Assembly (NCBI GenBank): GCA_902362975.1
Contig: CABIYO010000010.1
Location: 3,570-67,569, forward strand
DNA: 64,000 bases
Source of the DNA: Caryophanales bacterium
Lineage (GTDB): Bacteria; Bacillota; Bacilli; Exiguobacteriales; Exiguobacteriaceae
Reading direction: 5' to 3'
The notes under the pieces: generated by a model
Told to the model about the DNA's origin: nothing
The model's database searches: none
The model's input: only the letters and a program-made list of their open reading frames with translations
Made by a program: the position numbers and the translations under genes
Shown: piece by piece, positions 24,974-33,252 of the stretch
Position numbering within the stretch: position 1 is the first letter of the stretch
How the letters are laid out: each line of letters begins with the position of its first letter

Positions 24974-25726
24974 ATGGAATTAGCATTTCGAACAGATCGT
25001 GGACAAGTACGCACACAAAATGAGGATGCAGCTTTAATCTTAGGCGATGCCAAAACCGGGATTGCCCTGGTTGCAGACGGGATGGGTGGGCATGCAGCGG
25101 GAGAGATCGCGAGTCAAATCGTGATTGAAGAGTTTAGACGGGCGTTCCCGTCTCTCCCGGCAACCCCTGTCGAAATCGAACGATGGTTCCGCCACCACAT
25201 CGATTTGGCGAACAATCAAGTGTTGCAGTTTGCGAAGCAGTCCAATCTTGTCATGATGGGAACGACTGTAGCAGCTGTTTGTTGGAATGAAGAGGCGGTG
25301 GTCATCGTCCATATCGGAGATAGTCGCGTCTACGCGCTCCAGGCGAATGAGTTAAGACGTCTTACGGAAGACCATTCTTACGTCAATGTGCTCAAACAAC
25401 TCGGTGAATTGACGGAAGAAGAGATGCGGGTTCATCCGAAACGAAATGTCATCACCCGGGCAATCGGTTCAAGCGAACAAGTCGAACCTGACGTGCAAGT
25501 GTTCGCTGACCCTGAGTTTGATGTGATTTTAATTTGTACGGATGGATTGACGACACACATGACCGATGTGGCGATTCAACACGTGTTACAACAAACAGGA
25601 TCCGCCGAACAAAAAGCGGAGCAACTCATTGCGGAAGCCAATCAATTGGGAGGGAGCGACAATATCACGGTCGCCCTCGTTCAATTCACAGATAGAAAGC
25701 AATTCACAGATAGAAAGAGAGGATGA
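24974..25726 (+). CDS. prpC: PP2C-type serine/threonine phosphatase
   Basis: PrpC removes phosphates added by the adjacent kinase PrkC. The 250-residue protein has PPM metal-binding motifs: TRTQNED-like (VRTQNED), VADGMGGHAAGE, HIGDSR and GGSDNITV. ATG 24974 follows CGAGGTAA. The last codons contain an exact 18-base tandem duplication (25682-25717), giving QFTDRK twice before the stop. The stop codon overlaps the first possible start of prkC. Confidence 0.95.
   Translation: MELAFRTDRGQVRTQNEDAALILGDAKTGIALVADGMGGHAAGEIASQIVIEEFRRAFPSLPATPVEIERWFRHHIDLANNQVLQFAKQSNLVMMGTTVAAVCWNEEAVVIVHIGDSRVYALQANELRRLTEDHSYVNVLKQLGELTEEEMRVHPKRNVITRAIGSSEQVEPDVQVFADPEFDVILICTDGLTTHMTDVAIQHVLQQTGSAEQKAEQLIAEANQLGGSDNITVALVQFTDRKQFTDRKRG
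25682..25717 (+). repeat. 18-bp tandem duplication at the 3' end of prpC
   Basis: The unit CAATTCACAGATAGAAAG occurs twice head to tail without mismatch. It is in frame and adds six residues to the phosphatase C-terminus. Confidence 0.95.
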
Positions 25727-25731
25727 ATCCG

Positions 25732-27684
25732 ATGCGAAGCGGAGAACGAATCAACGATCGTTATCGGATCGAACAACAAATCGGCAGCGGAGGCATGGCA
25801 AATGTCTACCGGGCTCATGACGAGATCTTAAACCGAACCGTCGCCATCAAGGTGTTGCGATCTGAATTCTCACATAACGAACAATTTATACGTCGGTTCG
25901 AGCGAGAAGCCCACGCGGCTACGAGTTTGAACCATCCAAACATCGTGGCGATCTATGACGTAGGCGATGAAGAAGATTTGTACTATATCGTCATGGAGCA
26001 TGTCGATGGGGTGACGTTAAAACAATACTTGCAAGAAGAATACATATCTGTCGATGAAGCGCTACGCATCATGGGACAGATTTGTGATGCGATTGACCAT
26101 GCCCATGCGAATCGAATCATTCACCGTGATATCAAGCCGCAGAACATGATGATCGATCAGCACGGTAATGTGAAGGTGACCGATTTTGGGATTGCCGTGG
26201 CGATGTCGAATGCGACGTTGACGCATACGATGTCCGTACTCGGCTCGGTCCATTATTTCTCACCTGAGCAAGCGCGCGGAAAATTTGCTGATGAAAAGTC
26301 AGACATTTATTCGCTCGGTGCCGTACTGTACGAATTGTTGACAGGTCGTGTTCCGTTCATTGGCGAAACGCCCGTTGCCGTCGCCCTTCAACATTTGCAA
26401 GACGACCCGATTCGCCCGATGGACTTAAATCCGAATATTCCACAGGCACTCGAAAACTGTGTCATGCAAGCATTGTCGAAGTCACCAGGTGCCCGTCATG
26501 TTTCGGTCGCGTCCTTTAAAAAAGACTGCATGACGTCATTAAGCCGTGAACGCGCCAATGAGCCGAGACGTGGTTCGGCCAGTCAGGATGAATTCGATCA
26601 AACGCTCGTTATGACTCCGGTCATGCCTGAAGAAAAACCAGAGACACCGGAAACACCGCCCCCGGTCACGGCGTCTAGCGAACAGGAATCTGAAGCGGTG
26701 ATTCCGGTCAAAAAGAAGAAACGCAAATGGTGGATTTGGATTTTACTCGTGTTGCTCCTAACTTTGGGGAGCATTACGGCATACGTGGTCGCCGATGAAA
26801 TGTCACGAGCCGTCGTTCCGGATGTCGTCGGAATGAGTATCGGGGATGCCACGTCTGAACTGGAGAATGCCGGTTTCGTCGTCGAAGTGACGGAGCGGGC
26901 GAGCGATGACGTCGAAGAAGGCGAGGTTATTTCGCAAAACCCACAAGAAGGACGTAAACCAAAACGAGGCACGACGGTGACCATCGTCGTTTCGGCCGGG
27001 AAAGAAACCGTTGAAATGCCGAATGTGGAAGGACTGTCTCAAACAGCAGCCGAACGCATGCTAAAAGATTTGGCGTTCAGTGACCTTGAAATCAAAACAG
27101 AAGCTTCAGAAACAGTCGACAGCGGAGGTGTGATTTCGCAATCGCTCGACCCGGGCGAGGAAGTCGTTCCTTCTGAAGTGACGGTGACACTTGTCGTGTC
27201 GACAGGAAGCAACAAAGTTGAACTGTCGAATCTTGCGGGATATACGTTCGACGAGGCATCGACTTACACCGAACAGAATAAGTTGAAAATCGTGAGACGG
27301 GATGAGTTTTCAACAAGTGTTCCTAAAGGTCAAATCATCCGTCAACTTCCAACGGCGGGTACGGCAGTCGATCCAGGAACGGAACTCACGGTCATCGTAT
27401 CGGAAGGGGTTGAACCGACAGACGTCTCCATCGAACGTGAAGTGAGCGTGGAAGTCGAGCAACCGGACAAAGACAAAAAACCGAAAGCCGTCGAGGTCGT
27501 GATTCGTACGGTCGATGCGCGCGGTGAAATTGAAGTGTTACGGGATAACATCACAGAGACGACAACGTATTCGTATACGCTCGTCATCGCTCCGGACGAA
27601 GTCGGGACCGCAACGATTGAAGTCGATGGTGAAATCGTCCGAACGGATTCAGTCACATATGCACAGGCCAAAGAGGCACAATAA
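25732..27684 (+). CDS. prkC: PASTA-domain serine/threonine protein kinase
   Basis: PrkC is a membrane kinase that senses muropeptides/lipid II and phosphorylates translation and cell-wall proteins. The 650-residue product has a Hanks kinase domain (GSGGMANVY loop, AIKVL lysine, HRDIKPQN, TDFG, SPEQARG). A membrane helix after KKKKRKWW follows at about 330-350, then three extracellular PASTA repeats and a C-terminal beta-rich tail. ATG 25732 fits the ribosome site AGAGAGG better than ATG 25723, which follows it directly. The gene is coupled to prpC. Confidence 0.95.
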   Translation: MRSGERINDRYRIEQQIGSGGMANVYRAHDEILNRTVAIKVLRSEFSHNEQFIRRFEREAHAATSLNHPNIVAIYDVGDEEDLYYIVMEHVDGVTLKQYLQEEYISVDEALRIMGQICDAIDHAHANRIIHRDIKPQNMMIDQHGNVKVTDFGIAVAMSNATLTHTMSVLGSVHYFSPEQARGKFADEKSDIYSLGAVLYELLTGRVPFIGETPVAVALQHLQDDPIRPMDLNPNIPQALENCVMQALSKSPGARHVSVASFKKDCMTSLSRERANEPRRGSASQDEFDQTLVMTPVMPEEKPETPETPPPVTASSEQESEAVIPVKKKKRKWWIWILLVLLLTLGSITAYVVADEMSRAVVPDVVGMSIGDATSELENAGFVVEVTERASDDVEEGEVISQNPQEGRKPKRGTTVTIVVSAGKETVEMPNVEGLSQTAAERMLKDLAFSDLEIKTEASETVDSGGVISQSLDPGEEVVPSEVTVTLVVSTGSNKVELSNLAGYTFDEASTYTEQNKLKIVRRDEFSTSVPKGQIIRQLPTAGTAVDPGTELTVIVSEGVEPTDVSIEREVSVEVEQPDKDKKPKAVEVVIRTVDARGEIEVLRDNITETTTYSYTLVIAPDEVGTATIEVDGEIVRTDSVTYAQAKEAQ

Positions 27685-27685
27685 T

Positions 27686-27713
27686 GAGGTGACGGTGTCG
27701 TCACCTCTTTTTT
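27686..27713 (+). terminator. Terminator between prkC and rsgA
   Basis: GAGGTGAC (27686-27693) and GTCACCTC (27700-27707) pair and are followed by six T. The rsgA ribosome site GGGAGG begins only three bases later, so it may act as a partial terminator. Confidence 0.85.
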
Positions 27714-27729
27714 AAGGGAGGTAGTCATA

Positions 27730-28614
27730 TTGAAAGGAACGATTATTCGTTTACAAGGTGGGTTTTATGATGTGATGACCGAGTCGAATCAAGAGATTCG
27801 GTGTCGGGCGAGAGGGAATTTTCGGAAACGAAACATCTCGCCTGTCGTCGGGGATGACGTGGTCATTCAAGATCAGGGAGATGGGACGGGCTATATTTTA
27901 GAGGTGGCAGAACGTCAAAACCATCTCGTCCGCCCACCAATCGCCAACATCGATCAGGCATTTCTACTTTTTTCTGTGAAAGAACCGGCGTTTTCTTATC
28001 ATTTGCTTGACCGATTCCTCGTATTGATCGAATCCAAACAAATTCATCCAATCATCGTGTTGACGAAGATGGACCTACTCAGTGAAGAGGAGACCGGACC
28101 GATTCAAGAAGCGGTCGCCCGCTATCGTGCCATCGGATACGATGTGATTGAGACGTCGACGGAGCTTTCGGATGGAATCGATCAAATACGGGGGCTCTTC
28201 AAAGGGAAGACGAGCGTGTTTGCCGGTCAAACAGGTGTCGGGAAGAGTTCACTCTTGAACGCGGTCGCGCCTGAACTCGAATTGGCAACGGGGGAAATTT
28301 CAAAATCACTCGGTCGTGGGAAACATACAACACGACACGTCACGCTGATTCAATTGGCCGACGGGCTTGTGGCGGATACGCCAGGATTTTCAAGTCTTGA
28401 GTTTCCTCAGGAACTCGAGGCGGATGAACTGAGATGGTGTTTCCCAGAATTTGTGGAACGTCACGATGATTGCAAGTTCCGGGGATGCGTCCATATCAAT
28501 GAACCGGGGTGTGCCATTAAACAAGCCGTTGAAGATGGCAAAATTGCTTCAACTCGTTATGAGAATTATGTTACCTTTATGGAGGAGTTAAACGATCGTA
28601 AACGGAGGTATTGA
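27730..28614 (+). CDS. rsgA: Ribosome small-subunit-dependent GTPase A
   Basis: RsgA is a circularly permuted GTPase that checks late 30S assembly. The 294-residue protein has an N-terminal OB-fold and G motifs in permuted order: TKMD (G4), GQTGVGKSS (G1), DTPGF (G3). A C-terminal zinc knuckle follows with Cys and His in CKFRGCVHINEPGC. The start is TTG 27730, set by GGGAGGTAG upstream. In B. subtilis (cpgA) it also follows prkC, which phosphorylates it. Confidence 0.95.
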   Translation: MKGTIIRLQGGFYDVMTESNQEIRCRARGNFRKRNISPVVGDDVVIQDQGDGTGYILEVAERQNHLVRPPIANIDQAFLLFSVKEPAFSYHLLDRFLVLIESKQIHPIIVLTKMDLLSEEETGPIQEAVARYRAIGYDVIETSTELSDGIDQIRGLFKGKTSVFAGQTGVGKSSLLNAVAPELELATGEISKSLGRGKHTTRHVTLIQLADGLVADTPGFSSLEFPQELEADELRWCFPEFVERHDDCKFRGCVHINEPGCAIKQAVEDGKIASTRYENYVTFMEELNDRKRRY

Positions 28615-28617
28615 CAG

Positions 28618-29274
28618 ATGATTAAAATCGCACCATCAATTTTAGCAGCCGACTTTGCCAATTTGGAGGCGGAAGTGAAAGCCGTTCAAGATGCGGGGGC
28701 AGATTATATCCATTTTGACGTGATGGATGGGCAGTTCGTGCCGAACATCTCGATTGGGCTACCGGTCCTCGCGAGCTTGCGCAAAAAATCAGACATGGTT
28801 CTCGATGTGCATTTGATGATTGACCAACCGGAACGCTATGTCGAGGATTTCGTCAAGGCGGGGGCGGACATTGTGACGGTTCACGTGGAAGCAACGAACC
28901 ATTTACATCGAGTCCTGCAGCAAATCAAAGCGGCGGGGGCGAAATGTGGGGTCGTCTTGAACCCACATACCCCGCTCTCTACGATTGAACATATCCTTCA
29001 AGACGTCGATATGGTATTGCTCATGACCGTCAACCCAGGGTTCGGTGGACAAGCGTTCATTGAATCCGTCGTACCGAAAATTTCGGCGCTCAGTCAGCTT
29101 CGCAAAGACCGTCAGCTCGATTTTGAAATTGAAATCGATGGTGGCGTCAATGAAGAGACGGCGAAACGTTGCATCGACGCAGGGGCTGATGTCCTAGTTG
29201 CCGGTTCGGCCATTTACAATCAACCGGATTATAAAGTAGCCATCGATAGCATTCGCGGCGCATCTCGTGTATAA
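28618..29274 (+). CDS. rpe: Ribulose-phosphate 3-epimerase
   Basis: It interconverts ribulose 5-phosphate and xylulose 5-phosphate in the pentose phosphate pathway. The 218-residue TIM barrel shows SILAADFANL, HFDVMDG, DVHLMI and the C-terminal EIDGGVN and VAGSAIY motifs. It starts three bases after rsgA, within the same unit. Its stop codon lies in a TATAAT (29270-29275) that may serve the next operon. Confidence 0.96.
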   Translation: MIKIAPSILAADFANLEAEVKAVQDAGADYIHFDVMDGQFVPNISIGLPVLASLRKKSDMVLDVHLMIDQPERYVEDFVKAGADIVTVHVEATNHLHRVLQQIKAAGAKCGVVLNPHTPLSTIEHILQDVDMVLLMTVNPGFGGQAFIESVVPKISALSQLRKDRQLDFEIEIDGGVNEETAKRCIDAGADVLVAGSAIYNQPDYKVAIDSIRGASRV

Positions 29275-29299
29275 TGAATGATAGAACAACAAGATAGAG

Positions 29300-29386
29300 T
29301 CGCAAGGGGTGTCACATGATGTGGCTGAGAGGCATACGCTAACCCTTTGAACCTGTTCCGTTCACACGGACGTAGGGATGTGGCGA
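29300..29386 (+). ncRNA. TPP riboswitch (thi-box)
   Basis: The conserved thi-box blocks are present in order: AAGGGGTG, GGCTGAGAGG, ACCCTTTGAACCTG and GTAGGGATGTGG. P1 can form between TCGC (29300-29303) and GCGA (29383-29386). It binds thiamine diphosphate. A terminator at 29406-29438 follows and the thiT gene begins at 29468, so it should switch off thiT-thiN transcription when TPP is plentiful. A TATAAT at 29270-29275 may be its promoter's -10; the -35 is weak. Confidence 0.95.
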
Positions 29387-29405
29387 AAATGCACGTTGCG
29401 AATCC

Positions 29406-29438
29406 AAGCAGCATGGCGTTTACGTCATGCTGCTTTTT
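29406..29438 (+). terminator. Riboswitch-controlled terminator before thiT
   Basis: AAGCAGCATG (29406-29415) pairs perfectly with CATGCTGCTT (29426-29435), followed by a T-run to 29438. The ribosome site AAAGGAGG follows at 29453-29460. Confidence 0.9.
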
Positions 29439-29467
29439 GTCGTTCACACAATAAAGGAGGAAGAAAG

Positions 29468-30043
29468 ATGAAATCACGTTTTAAATTACAAGCACTCATC
29501 GAAATTTCATTGTTCGCGGCGCTTGGACTAGTCTTTGATTTGCTTATCCCATACCGTTTGCCACAAGGAGGATCAATCAGTCTAGCGATGCTCCCGATCT
29601 TTGTGATGGCGTTTCGTCACGGACTGAAAGGTGGACTTGCGACAGGTGCGCTCGTCGGGACGCTTCAACTCTTGTTCGGACCCTATATCTTTACGCCAGT
29701 TCAGTTCTTGCTCGATTATACGGTCGCGTATGGACTTGTCGGTGTGGCCGGTGTCTTTGCCGGACGTGTGAAACAGGCTGCTAGTCAAGGCGCGACGAAG
29801 ACGCTCGCAACCTATTTAGTGCTCGGTGCATTGATCGGGTCGGCATTGCGTTATGCGGCTCACGTTATCTCAGGGATCGTCTTTTTCGCCGAGTATGCGG
29901 AAGGTCCGGTCGTGGCATATTCACTTGGCTATAACGCAACGTATATGGTTCCGTCGTTTGTCATCTCAGCCATCGTATTAGTCTTACTCTTCACGACAGC
30001 CCCACGCTTCACGCGTGTCGCGACACGGGACATTCGTCAATGA
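29468..30043 (+). CDS. thiT: ThiT, substrate-binding (S) component of the thiamine ECF transporter
   Basis: ThiT binds thiamine in the membrane and works with the shared EcfA/A'/T module. The 191-residue protein has about six membrane helices, with the family signature region SLAMLPIFVMAFRHGLKGG. ATG 29468 follows AAAGGAGGAAG. Location directly behind a TPP riboswitch confirms the substrate. It overlaps thiN by four bases. Confidence 0.93.
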   Translation: MKSRFKLQALIEISLFAALGLVFDLLIPYRLPQGGSISLAMLPIFVMAFRHGLKGGLATGALVGTLQLLFGPYIFTPVQFLLDYTVAYGLVGVAGVFAGRVKQAASQGATKTLATYLVLGALIGSALRYAAHVISGIVFFAEYAEGPVVAYSLGYNATYMVPSFVISAIVLVLLFTTAPRFTRVATRDIRQ

Positions 30044-30627
30044 ACATCTTGATCGTCGCGGCGAGTCCGGAACCTATTCCAGACTTACCGCGTGATGCAG
30101 ATTTTATCATCGGCGTCGATGGTGGGTATCAGAGATTATTAGATGAAGGAATCGTACCAGACGTCGTGGTCGGAGACTTTGATTCGTACGAAGGACCACC
30201 GCCCGAGGAGGCGCTACGTTATCCTTCTGAAAAGGATGTGACCGACCTCGAGATTGCGCTTCAATTGGCGATCGATCGGGGGGCGACACGGATGGACGTG
30301 TACGGGGCGCTTGGGGGACGAGTGGATATGACGTTCGCAAACGTCGGTCTACTCGAATCGTATCCGGGAATGGTTCTTCATGGGATGGGTCAAACGGTCT
30401 CTCTCGCTCGGCCAGGGAACTACGACATAAAAAAACGAGATGGACATTACTTGTCTTTCATGCCTTGGAAAACCGCTACGATTTCAATTGAGGGAGTCAA
30501 ATATCCACTCGACCGTCATCCGGTCCATAGCGCGCAAGCGTTGACTGTATCAAATGAGTGGAGCGAAGAGCGTGCCTTGTTGACGGTCCATGAGGGAATG
30601 GTCCTCGTCATGCTCGTCAAAAAATAA
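30040..30627 (+). CDS. thiN: Thiamine pyrophosphokinase
   Basis: It transfers pyrophosphate from ATP to thiamine, giving TPP. The 195-residue protein has DFIIGVDGG, VVGDFDS and the EKDVTDLE motif, typical of Bacillus ThiN (YloS). In B. subtilis yloS also follows rpe but has no transporter in front. Here the thiT-thiN pair under one riboswitch joins uptake with activation. Confidence 0.94.
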   Translation: MNILIVAASPEPIPDLPRDADFIIGVDGGYQRLLDEGIVPDVVVGDFDSYEGPPPEEALRYPSEKDVTDLEIALQLAIDRGATRMDVYGALGGRVDMTFANVGLLESYPGMVLHGMGQTVSLARPGNYDIKKRDGHYLSFMPWKTATISIEGVKYPLDRHPVHSAQALTVSNEWSEERALLTVHEGMVLVMLVKK

Positions 30628-30635
30628 GCAAAAAA

Positions 30636-30664
30636 AATCCCATCGGCGAATGCCGCTGGGATTT
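30636..30664. terminator. Bidirectional terminator between thiN and rpmB
   Basis: AAATCCCA and CGGC pair with GCCG and TGGGATTT, with one mismatch, around a GAAT loop. A-run and T-rich flanks on the two sides allow termination of both converging genes. Confidence 0.8.
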
Positions 30665-30683
30665 ATTCGTTCGTGTATAAGTA

Positions 30684-30872
30684 TTATACGCGTTCAACGA
30701 GACCTGATTTAAGTGCGCGAGCTGAAACCCAAACGCGTTTCGGTTTACCGTCAACGAGAATACGAACTTTTTGTACGTTTACACCCCAAGTACGTTTTGT
30801 CTTGTTGAGTGCGTGCGAACGGTTGTTACCTGATTTAGGTGATTTACCTGTTACGTAGCATTTACGTGCCAT
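30684..30872 (-). CDS. rpmB: 50S ribosomal protein L28
   Basis: The 62-residue protein starts [10 protein letters not shown] and has [17 protein letters not shown] and the ARALKSG C-terminus typical of L28. A strong AAAGGAGGGG site precedes the ATG at 30872; longer upstream frame is not needed. It is on the minus strand as in B. subtilis. It has its own promoter at 30922-30950. Confidence 0.97.
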   Translation of the reverse strand: MARKCYVTGKSPKSGNNRSHALNKTKRTWGVNVQKVRILVDGKPKRVWVSARALKSGLVERV

Positions 30873-30921
30873 GCGTTTCCCCTCCTTTTTTATGTGGGTT
30901 CGTCCTAATAGACACTCGTTT

Positions 30922-30950
30922 ATATTAGCACGGCTTTTTTCCCGATGCAA
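30922..30950 (-). promoter_or_regulatory. Promoter of rpmB
   Basis: On the minus strand TTGCAT (30950-30945) and TAATAT (30927-30922) are 17 bases apart, with a TGC extension before the -10. It is divergent to the asp23-like gene promoter. Confidence 0.6.
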
Positions 30951-30981
30951 CTAGAAAATCATACCATGACAAGAAAAAAAC

Positions 30982-31010
30982 TTGACATTACTCTCAAGGA
31001 TTTGAATAAT
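30982..31010 (+). promoter_or_regulatory. Promoter of the asp23-fakA operon
   Basis: TTGACA (30982-30987) is a perfect -35; AATAAT (31005-31010) follows after 17 bases. A leader of about 110 bases precedes the first gene and contains a palindrome at 31060-31077. Confidence 0.65.
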
Positions 31011-31059
31011 GAATGAGGTTATCGCGTTAATTGACCGAGATTCTGGAGCAGGTTCTTTT

Positions 31060-31077
31060 AATAACTAGGTACTTATT
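31060..31077. promoter_or_regulatory. Palindromic operator-like site before the asp23-fakA operon
   Basis: AATAACTAGGTACTTATT is an 18-base inverted repeat with one mismatched pair and a mismatched centre. It shares most of its core with the reverse complement of the putative FapR site at 36869-36885, except for one inserted base. Its function is unproven. Confidence 0.35.
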
Positions 31078-31124
31078 GTAGAATGTACATTAGGAATCAT
31101 TCCGAATAAAGGAGGCTACTCCAT

Positions 31125-31487
31125 ATGGCAATTGAAATGAAGACAACATATGGCAATATTGACATCACAAGTGACGTCATCGCGACACTCGCGGGTGGTG
31201 CGGCGATGGAATGCTTCGGTGTGGTCGGCATGGCTTCACAAGCACAATTGAAAGACGGCATTGCTGAATTGTTAAAACGTGAAAATTACGCGCGTGGTGT
31301 CGTCGTACGTCAAGAGGATGGGGACGTACATATCGACATGCACATCATTGTAAGCTACGGGACGAAAGTATCTGAAGTCGCATACAACGTGCAGAGCCGA
31401 GTAAAGTATACGCTCGGAGAAACTTTAGGATTAAACGTTTCGTCGGTAAATATATTCGTTCAAGGCGTTCGTCTGACGAATGACTGA
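31125..31487 (+). CDS. Asp23/Gls24 family protein (YloU-like)
   Basis: This 120-residue protein belongs to the Asp23 family (VIATLAGGAAMECFGVVGMA; VQSRVKYTLGETLGL). Members are small envelope-associated proteins; YloU is encoded next to the fatty-acid kinase gene throughout Firmicutes. AAAGGAGG precedes ATG 31125. Its molecular role is not established. It overlaps the fakA upstream region by a few bases and is probably co-transcribed. Confidence 0.9.
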   Translation: MAIEMKTTYGNIDITSDVIATLAGGAAMECFGVVGMASQAQLKDGIAELLKRENYARGVVVRQEDGDVHIDMHIIVSYGTKVSEVAYNVQSRVKYTLGETLGLNVSSVNIFVQGVRLTND

Positions 31488-31509
31488 CGAAAACGGAGGA
31501 GGATTTGGT

Positions 31510-33189
31510 GTGGGTTTAAATCGTTTAGATGGCGTGGCGCTCTCAAACATGATCGCGAACGGAGCGGCCAACTTGAGCCAAAACGCAGATTATGTAGATT
31601 CGCTTAACGTCTTCCCGGTTCCAGACGGAGACACGGGAACGAACATGAACTTGACGATGACGTCAGGTGCGAAAGAAGTAGCAGCCATCAACACAGCTGA
31701 TATCGAAGAGGTATCATCAAAGTTCGCTCGTGGACTCCTGATGGGAGCACGCGGAAACTCAGGCGTTATTTTAAGCCAGTTGTTCCGCGGCTTCGGGAAA
31801 GCCGTTGAAGGAAAGACGGAACTCACGACAGTTGATTTTGCAGAAGCACTCAAACGCGGTGTCGACACGGCATACAAGGCGGTTATGAAACCGGTTGAAG
31901 GAACGATTTTAACGGTTGCTCGTGAAGCGGCTGATGAAGCGCTCCTTGCGTCCGAGTCGACAAGTGATTTCACAGAGTTCATGAAACGAGTCATCGTCGA
32001 AGCAAAAGCTTCGTTAGACCGAACACCGGACTTGTTACCGGTGTTAAAAGAAGTCGGCGTCGTCGACTCAGGTGGTCAAGGACTTCTCGTCATTTACGAA
32101 GGATTCCTTGCGAGTCTTGAAGGAAAAGAACTCGAAAAACCACATACACCGGTGATGGATGCATTGATTGAAGCAGAACACCATGCGCATGCGGCACAAG
32201 GATTCATGTCGACAGAGGACATCGTATTCGGTTACTGTACGGAGATCATGGTCCGTTTCCAAGAGGACAAGCTGAAAGATACACCGTTCAACGAAGATGC
32301 ATTCCGCAACGAGTTGTCTGAACTCGGGGATTCTCTTCTTGTCGTCGCGGACGAGGAACTCTTGAAAGTTCACGTTCACGTCGAGACGCCAGGTGAAGTC
32401 ATCACGAAAGGGCAACGTTTCGGTGAACTTGTCGCGGTCAAAATCGAGAACATGCGTCAACAACATTCGACGATTCTTGAAGAAGAACACGGTGCCAATC
32501 AGCACGGTGTTCAACAAGCGGAGAAGCCGAAAGCACCATTTGCCATCGTAACGGTCGCAATGGGCGAAGGCGTCAGCGAACTGTTCCGTTCACTCGGGGC
32601 GGCCCACGTCATCGAAGGTGGTCAGACGATGAACCCGTCGACAGAAGATATCGTCAAGGCGATTGAGTTGGCACATGCGGAACACGTCTTCATCTTCCCG
32701 AACAACTCCAACATCATCATGGCGGCTGAGCAAGCGGCGTCTGTCGCACCATGCGGCGTGTCGGTCATTCCAACGAAGACCGTCCCACAAGGTCTCGCTG
32801 CAGCCATCGCATTCAATCCTGAAGCGGATGTCGAGATGAATGAACAAGCGATGAAAGCGGCAGCCGCGACAGTGAAGTCTGGCCAAGTGACATACGCTGT
32901 TCGTGATACGAGCATCGATGGCGTTGAAATCAAAAAAGATGAGCACATGGCGATTGCTGAGAAGAAAATCGTTTCTTCATCTCCATCGAGCTTAGAAGCG
33001 GCTAAACGATTAGTCGATGCGCTCATCGACGCTGATGACGAAATCGTCACGATCTTAACAGGAGAAGGCTCTTCTGCATCGGACGTAGAAGCGTTGACGT
33101 CATATATCGAATCAGTGAACGACGAGATTGAAATTGAAGTTCACGACGGCAAACAACCGCTTTACTCTTATATTTTTAGTGTGGAATAA
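31510..33189 (+). CDS. fakA: Fatty acid kinase catalytic subunit (DAK2/DegV-type)
   Basis: FakA phosphorylates fatty acids presented by FakB, feeding exogenous acids into PlsX/PlsY lipid synthesis. The 559-residue product has the DhaL-like nucleotide domain with NVFPVPDGDTGTNM (Mg-binding aspartates) and GARGNSGVILSQ, then a middle and a C-terminal DegV-like domain. I choose GTG 31510, with GGAGGAGG (31495-31502) upstream, over ATG 31480, which overlaps the previous gene. No fakB is in the window. Confidence 0.93.
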   Translation: MGLNRLDGVALSNMIANGAANLSQNADYVDSLNVFPVPDGDTGTNMNLTMTSGAKEVAAINTADIEEVSSKFARGLLMGARGNSGVILSQLFRGFGKAVEGKTELTTVDFAEALKRGVDTAYKAVMKPVEGTILTVAREAADEALLASESTSDFTEFMKRVIVEAKASLDRTPDLLPVLKEVGVVDSGGQGLLVIYEGFLASLEGKELEKPHTPVMDALIEAEHHAHAAQGFMSTEDIVFGYCTEIMVRFQEDKLKDTPFNEDAFRNELSELGDSLLVVADEELLKVHVHVETPGEVITKGQRFGELVAVKIENMRQQHSTILEEEHGANQHGVQQAEKPKAPFAIVTVAMGEGVSELFRSLGAAHVIEGGQTMNPSTEDIVKAIELAHAEHVFIFPNNSNIIMAAEQAASVAPCGVSVIPTKTVPQGLAAAIAFNPEADVEMNEQAMKAAAATVKSGQVTYAVRDTSIDGVEIKKDEHMAIAEKKIVSSSPSSLEAAKRLVDALIDADDEIVTILTGEGSSASDVEALTSYIESVNDEIEIEVHDGKQPLYSYIFSVE

Positions 33190-33200
33190 GCTGTTTCGAG

Positions 33201-33235
33201 TCCCTACCTTCTGTATAATGAAGGTAGGGATTTTT
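33201..33235 (+). terminator. Terminator after fakA
   Basis: TCCCTACCTTC (33201-33211) pairs perfectly with GAAGGTAGGGA (33220-33230), followed by TTTTT. The eight-base loop contains TATAAT (33214-33219), a possible -10 for sdaAB. Confidence 0.9.
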
Positions 33236-33252
33236 GAAAGGGGGAAAATTTG

